A stretch of 64,000 nucleotides of DNA from Tillus elongatus. Lineage: Eukaryota; Arthropoda; Insecta; Coleoptera; Cleridae. Numbering within the stretch: the stretch's first letter is position 1; every line of letters starts with the position of its first letter. Below are positions 59,001-64,000 of this stretch, one piece after another. Made by a program: the position numbers and the translations under genes. Location: the NCBI GenBank assembly GCA_964006375.1, contig OZ023266.1:17041565-17105564 (forward strand), given 5' to 3'. The notes under the pieces are model-generated. The model did not search any database, was not told the DNA's origin, and saw only the letters and a program-made list of their open reading frames with translations.

Positions 59001-59659
59001 CCACAGACAGCCAGGCAGCCCTTAAGGCACTAAGTAGCCCACGGGTAAATTCCTGGCTGGTGAGTGAGTGCCGAGACGAGACGAGCGACCTGGCTGGGCA
59101 GAATGAGGTGACCCTCATCTGGGTGCCGGGTCACTCGGGGGTCAAAGGCAATGAAGAAGCTGACAGTCTCGCGAAGAGAGGGTCAGCAGAACCATTTATG
59201 GGACCAGAACCTGCTCTGGGCGTGTCAAAGAGCACTGCCAGGGGAGCCATTAAGTCCTGGGTCAGAAACCAACACAAGGTGTACTGGGCGGACTGTCCAG
59301 GGCTCAGACATGGGAAGTCAATAATTGACGGACCCAGTTCAAAGAGAGCTGTGGAGCTGCTAAACCTTAGCAGAGGACAGCTCAGAAACACAACAGGTCT
59401 CTTGACGGGACACATGGCCGTCAAGAAACACCTACATAAAATGGGGCGGTTCGAAGGGGACCTCGCATGCAGACTCTGCGGTGAGGGGGAGGAATCAGCC
59501 CAGCACATCTTGTGCGAGTGTATAGCTCTGGACCGGAAAAGACAACTGATCTACGGTCACTCTAGACCGGAGACAGAGCAATATAAAACTTCACCCTACC
59601 AATCGCTGTGCAGACTAGTTCAAGGCACAGTGATGTTGGAATGGGTGGAGTCAGACTAG
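56009..59659 (+). CDS. LINE J ORF2: endonuclease, RT, RNase H
   Basis: An uninterrupted 1216-codon frame from ATG 56009. Endonuclease (about 1-225): LRFLQVNLQHSRAATAGLLM, VALIQEPYSYKGE (catalytic Glu), GMDANAHHELWGSSDT, SSSDHRYIRFEI. RT (about 430-720): YKSPGFDGIM, IPKPGRPTDQAKSLRPISL, GAFLDIEGAFSNTSFG, GCPQGSVLSPLLWC, GYADDIVIIV (about 668). RNase H (about 930-1060): LVWFTDGSGG, AEMYTILH, LIATDSQAAL, WVPGHSGVKGNEEAD. A zinc motif CRLCGEGEESAQHILCEC is at about 1152. All catalytic residues are present. It differs from copy 2 by a few percent. It would nick DNA and reverse-transcribe its own RNA. ORF2 start overlaps the ORF1 stop (ATGGGACTTAG), suggesting coupled termination-reinitiation. Confidence 0.95.
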   Translation: MGLRFLQVNLQHSRAATAGLLMALRNTDVALIQEPYSYKGEIKGLGGATGKLIYSRSSENPRACIFVREGIEFLPLMNFCSRDLATIKIRCGGADGLRDITVASAYLPGDSTDPPPPNELEQLMVGSRAGGWQTIIGMDANAHHELWGSSDTNSRGEALLQFFMTFNLDILNRGNKPTFVTTRREEVLDLTVSTQFLGDFVKSWAVSGEVSSSDHRYIRFEIAKVERETVWYRDPRKADWEAYRADLAVELRGVESAIRDSIDLEIAAVQLRDAITSAYNANCPLKMRVSTRNVPWWNEDLRQRRTQVRKLFNAAKRSGAWDEYRQALSTYNKRLRDAKKESWRRHCEEVENTSESARLHKILSKGPQTNIGSLRTLTGGFTSSGEETMEILLQTHFPGCNIINQSPPDWEHSEIEAPYRRASRVDWTVAKEVVTWSKIRWAINSFKPYKSPGFDGIMPIMLQQGIDILAPVLTLIMRASLALGYIPRAWRLARVVFIPKPGRPTDQAKSLRPISLMSFLLKTVEKLLDRHIRGGVLEAYPLHCGQYAYRAGFSTETALHQLVLKLENTLENKEVALGAFLDIEGAFSNTSFGSVLAAARERGIEETCCRWIGSMLRDRAVFTSLAGGTLLAGVAAGCPQGSVLSPLLWCLVVDGLLGRLSGGGYEVQGYADDIVIIVRGKVTQAVWERMQTALKVVEGWTVDQGLGVSPEKATVVPFTRRRKCESHRTLTLYGRSVPMAREVKYLGVVLDSKLTWNGHIGKILRKAVMTLAVTRRLYGKTWGLRPSMAHWLYTRVVRPSLTYEALVWSPKVTQSSAKQKLGKIQRMACLGITGAMSSTPTAAMEVLLDLPPLHLVIMGEARLGLYRLACNGRLKINPGFRGHCKIQEIVKQPMLEMRSDFASPRMCRENNFTVEIPDRGAWREETPGIPRDALVWFTDGSGGERGTGAGVYSEGPRVSHSISLGAHATVFQAEMYTILHCVRENKRRGYTNKRILIATDSQAALKALSSPRVNSWLVSECRDETSDLAGQNEVTLIWVPGHSGVKGNEEADSLAKRGSAEPFMGPEPALGVSKSTARGAIKSWVRNQHKVYWADCPGLRHGKSIIDGPSSKRAVELLNLSRGQLRNTTGLLTGHMAVKKHLHKMGRFEGDLACRLCGEGEESAQHILCECIALDRKRQLIYGHSRPETEQYKTSPYQSLCRLVQGTVMLEWVESD

Positions 59660-59759
59660 GGGTATGCACAATCAACCAAGGGTTGCGGTGCTATCGGGGC
59701 GGCAAGGCCGCGGACGAGCCCTGAGGGAACAAAAAAAACAAAAAAATTGGTGGTCGCTG

Positions 59760-59931
59760 TCTTCAGTCGGCCAGACCTTGGACGATTCATCACGCTACCA
59801 GTTTCATTAAATTTATTCATTATTCTCATCCCCGTCGATCTGCTTATAGGAGGGCGCTGGGGATTTAGATAGTTGAAAAGATGACTTGCTTCTTCATAGG
59901 TACGTTTTCGGTCACCATATCCGACCATCAT
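59760..59931 (-). pseudogene. DD41D-like transposase, N-terminal helix-turn-helix
   Basis: The ATG at 59931 opens MVGYGDRKRTYEEASHLFNY, then PISRSTGMRIMNKFNETGSV and RPRSGRLKTATTN, the N-terminal DNA-binding domain with the RPRSGR linker. The frame is interrupted at the LINE J insertion; sequence continues at 54492. The duplication TTGGTGGTCGCTG spans the junction. Confidence 0.75.
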
Positions 59932-60469
59932 CAGTATCTGGATGCGTTTCTTTCTGATAAGTTTGCCATTATCAGTTGTAATTCAATTCTAGAAACTGCA
60001 TCTAGTTTAAATGTGTATCAATTACAAATACAACTGAATTTGATTAACTCTGACACTTTTTGCTAAAGCAACGCTATGTTTTTGACATTTGACGAGTGCC
60101 CACTACTGTTTTTGTTTTGAATAAACAGCTACCAGGTCTGAACAAATAATAATGCAAATTGAATTAAAATTTAAAAACTCCAATTTTCTAGGGCATTTTC
60201 TTGGTAATGTTATATGTCACTAGTATGTTTGAAAAGAGGAATAAATAAGATTTCTTTTGATATATCATTCAACCTATGTTGCCATTTAAAAAAATTCAAG
60301 ATGGCGGCAGTACACTAAACGCTGCTGTCATATAGATGTGATGTGTCCTCTAAAAAATACAAAGCCTACTCCAAATTATCATCCTAAAATTTTATATGAT
60401 ACTTTTATTTGTTTAGAAGAAAACACTGTGTTTCCGGACTTTTAGTCAATAGGAAACGAATACGACTAT

Positions 60470-60775
60470 TTTACTAGAGTTTTTGCAGTAGTTAATAAAA
60501 ATGTATGCAAAGTAGATGATTTTATTGCCAAATTATACAGTCAATTTGACTCCATTATATTCACACATGAAATAGAAATTAATAACAAATTACCTTTCCT
60601 TGATGTATTAGTCATTAAAAATAGAGACACTTTAGAATTTGACATCCACAGAAAGGTAACCACTACTGTGAATTACATTTCGTTTTCCAAAATAAAAAAA
60701 ACAGCTAGTTTGAATTTTCTAGTTCATAGATTAATACAGTTTCCCTTAAATAAAGAAAGATACAATACCCAGAGT
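60470..60775 (+). pseudogene. Penelope-like RT fragment
   Basis: The plus-strand frame reads VDDFIAKLYSQFDSIIFTHE, NNKLPFLDVLVIKNRDTLEF and DIHRKVTTTVNYISFS. LPFLDVLV followed by a short basic (I/H)RK-T stretch is the thumb-side motif of Penelope-type RTs. The YxDD region upstream and the GIY-YIG domain are absent here. A GIY-YIG fragment occurs 8 kb away at 51889-52210 in the opposite orientation. Confidence 0.7.
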
Positions 60776-61195
60776 GTGAAAATATATGGAAATTCCTCAG
60801 AGGCATGTCTGATTGGTGTAGGTGTCCCAGAGGGATCAATTCTTGGTCCCCTGTTATTCAGTATTTAGACGAGTAACACATTTCGTAAGCTGGAACCCCG
60901 TCAATTTCACATGTATGCTCACCATACCCAGTTATATTTGTCGTTTGAGAGAGCAAAGACTAGTGCGGCGGAAGCGAAGATTAATAGTGATCTGGCGATT
61001 TTGGCACAATTTTCGAGAGAACATTATTTGTTTTTGAATCTGGCTAAGCCTTAACTACTATTATTCGGAAATAAATCACATGTAGCTGAAATAACTAAAA
61101 ATTTTGTTGTAAAAATAAATGATGACACGGTACAGGCTGTTCGGAGCGCTAGTAATTTGGGGGTTATTTTAGACAATACATTGCCATCATAATGC
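60776..61195 (+). pseudogene. LINE K RT fragment with YADD changed to YAHH
   Basis: Pieces: IGVGVPEGSILGPLLFSI, then in another frame FHMYAHHTQLYLSFERAKTS, AKINSDLAILAQFSREHYLF, and VRSASNLGVILDNTLPS. It follows the RT order of an L2/CR1-like LINE, but the catalytic Asp pair is His-His and there are stops at 60866 and 61051. It directly follows the Penelope fragment. Confidence 0.7.
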
Positions 61196-61411
61196 TGAAA
61201 CCAAAGAAGGGGTTGGGATAAATAACAACAGAAACTTAACAATTGGAGATTTTGTCAGTGTAAACCGTTTTCCTATTGGTTAAATCAATTCAGAAGAAAA
61301 CCTGCTAAAGGTCCATTGATCTAAACCTTTTAGGCTGTTACAACTGTAGCGCTTTTTCAAAATTATTTATTTTTTGGTATATTATATGACACTATGTAAA
61401 GGAAAACTTAC
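61196..61411. other. Intron sequence, nothing identified
   Basis: AT-rich intron sequence just downstream (in gene sense) of the nardilysin donor GTAAGT at 61411-61406. Confidence 0.5.
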
Positions 61412-61855
61412 CTGTATACTTAACTTTTTCAAACTTTTACCATCTTTCATAGCAAACTCTCCCCAGAATTGTCTAATTTCTTTCAGAGTGACAGCTTCAA
61501 TGGCTTTGACTTCCTGCTTCAACCTGTCGAATATGTACTCATCGCTGATAATCTCAGACCAATGTCTGCTCACTTCTTCTTCCAGATGCGTATCGGCCAA
61601 TATCTTGGTTTTTATTAGATCTCTCTTGATTTGCGAAAACTTTTTCTCCGTCATCTTACTAAGCAGCTTGTTCGAATGCTTGATGAATTCTTCTATTCTG
61701 TTGTCCACATGTTGAGTTGTATTTTTCGTAGCTTGGGCATTAACTGATATACTGTGACCTAACACACCGAAAGTGTCACGTAACGTGCAATAGACATTGT
61801 AGCCCAGTTGCTCTTTGGTACGTAAAATATCGAAAAGAGGTTCTTCGATTATTTG
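61412..61855 (-). CDS. Nardilysin exon (444 nt), M16 C-terminal domain
   Basis: Minus-strand acceptor (AACTATTTCAG) at 61856, then 444 nt (148 codons) in phase 0 and donor GTAAGT at 61411. The peptide begins QIIEEPLFDILRTKEQLGYN, the conserved (E)EPxFDxLRTKxQLGY motif of M16 insulysin/nardilysin enzymes whose Arg and Tyr contact the substrate backbone in insulin-degrading enzyme. It continues VLGHSISVNAQATKNTTQHV, DNRIEEFIKHSNKLLSKM, ILADTHLEEEVSRHWSEI (compare the DTHLGEEVDRNW motif of vertebrate nardilysin) and ISDEYIFDRLKQEVKAIE, ending LKKLSIQ. Nardilysin cleaves N-terminal of Arg in dibasic sites. The catalytic HxxEH lies in the N-terminal half, upstream of this window. The next exons are at 52779-52728 and 41790-41642. 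Confidence 0.9.
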
Positions 61856-62005
61856 CTGAAATAGTTTAAATTATTTAACATTATTAATTTGTAGAGGTTC
61901 TTATAAAACTAGTATTATTTATTAAACTAATAATAATACTAAAATAAGCTCAATGGGAAATTGACTGATCTGAGTGCTTCAGTTAGTGAAATACATACAT
62001 ATGTA
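61856..62005. other. Intron sequence upstream of the exon
   Basis: AT-rich, ends at the TA target of the next transposon. Confidence 0.5.
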
Positions 62006-62542
62006 CAGCGTGGCTCAAATTCGAGCCTTATCATTGGTATCTCGGAAACTGTAAGAGATACAATGTCGGTTAAATTATGGCAAAGTTGCGTAATTTGATG
62101 CTCAGAAAAATGCACTTTAGAAAATTAGAAAATTCCTAATACTTCCGGTGAAAATCGGAAAAAAACCGAAAACTCATAAAATATGTTTTATTTTTTTCTG
62201 GTGTTATTTGAAAAGCTATAACAAAATGAATCACACTTCATCAAGGTCACTTTTCCTCTCCTACAAGATGGCATTTTCAAATTTGAAATCCGATGTTTCG
62301 TCTTTCAGAAACCACCATCCACTCCATTTTTACAAATACGGCCCTGGATTTTTTATTCCATACTTTGTTACCTTTGGACTACCTCAAAACAATGCCTCAT
62401 CACAACTTTTGAATTTCAAACGTTTTGATAACAAAAAATGACATTTTCAGTATTTCTTGAAAATATTTAATCCTTACTTAACTTTTAAAATGGACAAATT
62501 AAAAAACCTAAAGTAAATGCTCGAATAAGCCCCCTTGGACTT

Positions 62543-63757
62543 CTATTTTCGCATACGTCTTCGCAGATTGTTCGTAACAGCCCGGTGGATTATTCTTCCT
62601 CTTGCTCGTAGAGTTGTGAATTCTAACACTAACTTTTGGCGCAAAATGTTTATATCATTCGGAATATCATTCGGAAAAGTATCCTTGAATAAGCGATTTT
62701 TCAAGAATCCCCATAAAAAATAATCCAGCGGAGACAAATCAGGACTTCTGGTAGGCCTTGGTTTCCAATCCATTGATTGGTGAAATGTTTCATTAAGAAA
62801 CTCGGTTACTGCCCTTCCATTATGGGGTGGGGCACCATCCTGTTGCCACCACAGCTGCCGCAGCATATTCAACAGTTCATCTTCAAGCGCATCGAATATA
62901 TAATTATGGATTAAATTAAGATACTGTTCAGTATTTAAGTTTCCATAATAAATAATTGGCCCTAAGATTTTAGTTCAATACATTCCAACCCAAACATTGA
63001 ATGATTTTCGTCCCTGTCTTCGAACTTGCCGATTTTGGTATGGATTTTCTACTGCATAATAATGCTCATTGTTTCTGTTAAAAAGGCCGCTTGTGGAAAA
63101 ATTACATTTATCTGTCCAGATGATTTTATTTAAGAAATCATCATCTTGTTGCATTTTTCCATCAAGCCAGTTGCAGAATTCCAGCCATCTGTCTCTGTCT
63201 CCTGGTCTTAGTTCTTGGCAAACATGAAGTTTATAGGGATGATACTTATGTTTTTTGAAAACCCTCTGAATTCGGCTTCTAGTCATATTCAGTTCTGAAG
63301 CAAATTGCCGTGTTGAACCACAAGGATTTTCCGTAACCTTTAACAAAACGATTTGGTGAAATATCTTTTAAATGTTATCGCAAAATATTATAGTAATAAA
63401 AGATTGCCTAGCATCATTTTATAACAATACTTACAGCATTTAAAACAACTACAAGTTCGTGCCATCCCGAGTGGTTGAGTGTTTACACTCACTCACTCAA
63501 ACTCAACTCAACTCAGCATTTAAAACAGCTTCTTCATCTTCAGCTTCATCTTCCATTCGTTGGCCGTACGAATTTCTAGGTTTACCAAAACTACCAAAGA
63601 GACCTAAATTTCTGTCCAAATTGTTAAAATATGAATAATGGGGTTGTGGACGCTCGGGGTATTGCTCTAAATACCGTTCACATGAAATGTGCGAGTTTCT
63701 GTTATTACTATAATAAATCCGAAGCATATCACGTTTCTCGAAATTCGAAAACACCAT
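62543..63757 (-). pseudogene. DDD transposase with intron, one stop, small insertion
   Basis: The ATG at 63757 opens MVFSNFEKRDMLRIYYSNNR, then RNSYGQRMEDEAEDEEAVLN. The first exon is interrupted by a 68-bp insertion (63447-63514). A donor GTAAGT starts at 63434 and an acceptor (TTGTTAAAG) ends at 63338, a 97-bp intron in phase 0. The second exon: VTENPCGSTRQFASELNMTR, KYHPYKLHVCQELRPGDRDR, KIIWTDKCNFSTSG (first Asp), KSFNVWVGMY, an in-frame TGA at 62975-62973, YIFDALEDELLNMLRQLWW, QQDGAPPHNGRAVTEFLNE (second Asp), RSPDLSPLDYFLWGFLKNR (third Asp), and an end at LRRRMRK. I count 37 residues between the second and third Asp (DD37D-like). Only one stop besides the insertion separates it from an open frame. 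Confidence 0.75.
63447..63514 (+). mobile_element. 68-bp insertion with 12-bp target duplication, tRNA-like
   Basis: AGCATTTAAAAC flanks the segment on both sides (63435-63446 and 63515-63526). The insert contains GTGCCATCCCGAGTGGTTGA, like the 5' half and D arm of a Ser or Leu tRNA (CCGAGTGGTTGAG), and ends in CACTCACTCACTCAAACTCA. It looks like a severely truncated tRNA-derived SINE. Confidence 0.55.
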
Positions 63758-64000
63758 TTTTGCTCTCTTAATGTTTATTTTGAAAGTTAAATTGTCAAAA
63801 GTTCTATTGTCATATTATGACAGACGAACAGATAAGCATTGCATTGGATTGAACTTAAAATATTTGACTCATAATCATAAATTCGGGTTCATCTTTACCT
63901 ACCTAATCAAATTATATTATTGAAGAAATATTTTGTTTCAAAGCAGAGTCGTATTAAATATTTTCAAAAAACACGGAAAATGTCATTTTTTTGTTATCAA

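Larger units (their letters stand above)
54506..59746 (+). mobile_element. LINE J copy 1, full-length (5.2 kb)
   Basis: The element lies between copies of TTGGTGGTCGCTG (54493-54505, 59747-59759), a 13-bp target duplication. It starts GGGTTAAAGAGTCGCGGGCC and ends GGGAACAAAAAAAACAAAAAA. It has ORF1 (DUF4780-like, frameshifted) and an intact ORF2 with endonuclease, RT and RNase H. The presence of RNase H, the zinc motif after it and the ORF1 type suggest the LOA/R1 group. It is GC-rich compared with its surroundings. It is inserted in the transposase of the second DD41D-like element. Confidence 0.95.
52836..60447 (-). mobile_element. Second DD41D-like transposon, split by LINE J
   Basis: Left arm about 52836-53020 and right arm about 60258-60447 are inverted repeats of about 180 bp. 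For example TTTAGAGGGCACATCACATC on the left matches the inverse of GATGTGATGTGTCCTCTAAA on the right; AATGGCAACATAGG ends the left arm. The minus-strand transposase is broken by LINE J at 54506-59746. Without the insert the element is about 2.4 kb. It lies in the nardilysin intron between exons 61855-61412 and 52779-52728. Confidence 0.8.
62006..64000 (-). mobile_element. Intron-containing DDD transposon, runs off window
   Basis: Starts CAGCGTGGCTCAAATTCGAG after TA (62004-62005). The block TTTTGATAACAAAAAATGAC at 62422 is inverted at the window end (AATGTCATTTTTTTGTTATC AA), so the left TIR is about 470 bp and the right TIR must extend beyond the window. The transposase is on the minus strand. 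Confidence 0.75.

Overview
The window looks like intron-rich nuclear DNA of an insect, possibly a beetle (order is an inference with low confidence). It is AT-rich, has long (TA)n arrays and GT-AG introns, and is packed with nested transposable elements: hAT, piggyBac, mariner and rosa-like DNA transposons, Jockey/LOA-type LINEs, Penelope-like elements and a Ty3/gypsy LTR element. There are no prokaryotic features. Most of the 64 kb is transposon; host protein-coding sequence is only about 1.2 kb.

Two host genes are visible, both on the minus strand. Gene A is nardilysin (M16 metalloprotease). Its last three exons lie at 61855-61412, 52779-52728 and 41790-41642, with matching splice phases and a stop codon at 41642-41644. 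Its two introns (about 8.6 and 10.9 kb) are almost wholly transposons. Gene B starts downstream of nardilysin. A possible untranslated first exon lies near 39.1 kb and a candidate first coding exon at 36379-36311. Better supported exons are at 11470-11301, 11216-11029, 4959-4840 and 131-1 (running off the window). I do not recognise its product.

Layout: 0.9-4.6 kb is a decayed LINE carrying a 502-bp hAT element. 5.0-6.6 kb is a foldback element with a (TA)n core. 6.9-8.2 kb is a mariner. 8.5-10.8 kb is a long-TIR DD41D (rosa-like) transposon sitting inside (TA)n. 11.6-15.5 kb is one LINE inside another. 16.1-18.9 kb is a piggyBac with TTAA ends, and 19.1-21.7 kb a second piggyBac broken by a LINE. 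22.5-25.1 kb is a LINE with an internal duplication. 25.1-31.9 kb is a nearly intact gypsy-type LTR retrotransposon with 4-bp target duplication, a textbook -1 frameshift signal and heat-shock-like elements in its LTRs. 32.1-35.9 kb is a long 5'-truncated LINE inside an RNase H LINE remnant. 36.8-41.3 kb holds (TA)n-centred repeats broken by two LINE fragments. 41.9-51.2 kb is a terminal-inverted-repeat element swollen by a second hAT-like element (with a coiled-coil ORF), two copies of the 8-bp-TSD hAT family, a 5'-truncated LINE and a SINE. 51.4-52.6 kb is a Penelope-like GIY-YIG fragment between 380-bp inverted repeats that each carry a hammerhead-ribozyme-like motif. 52.8-60.4 kb is a second DD41D transposon split by a full-length LINE (54506-59746, 13-bp target duplication). 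60.5-61.2 kb has Penelope and LINE RT remnants. 62.0-64.0 kb is a DDD transposon with an intron, running off the end.

Many insertions can be ordered by nesting, and several have exact target-site duplications (8 bp for three hAT copies, 4 bp for the LTR element, 13 bp for the LINE, TTAA for piggyBac, TA for mariner). The LTR element and the full-length LINE look youngest; most others are decayed.
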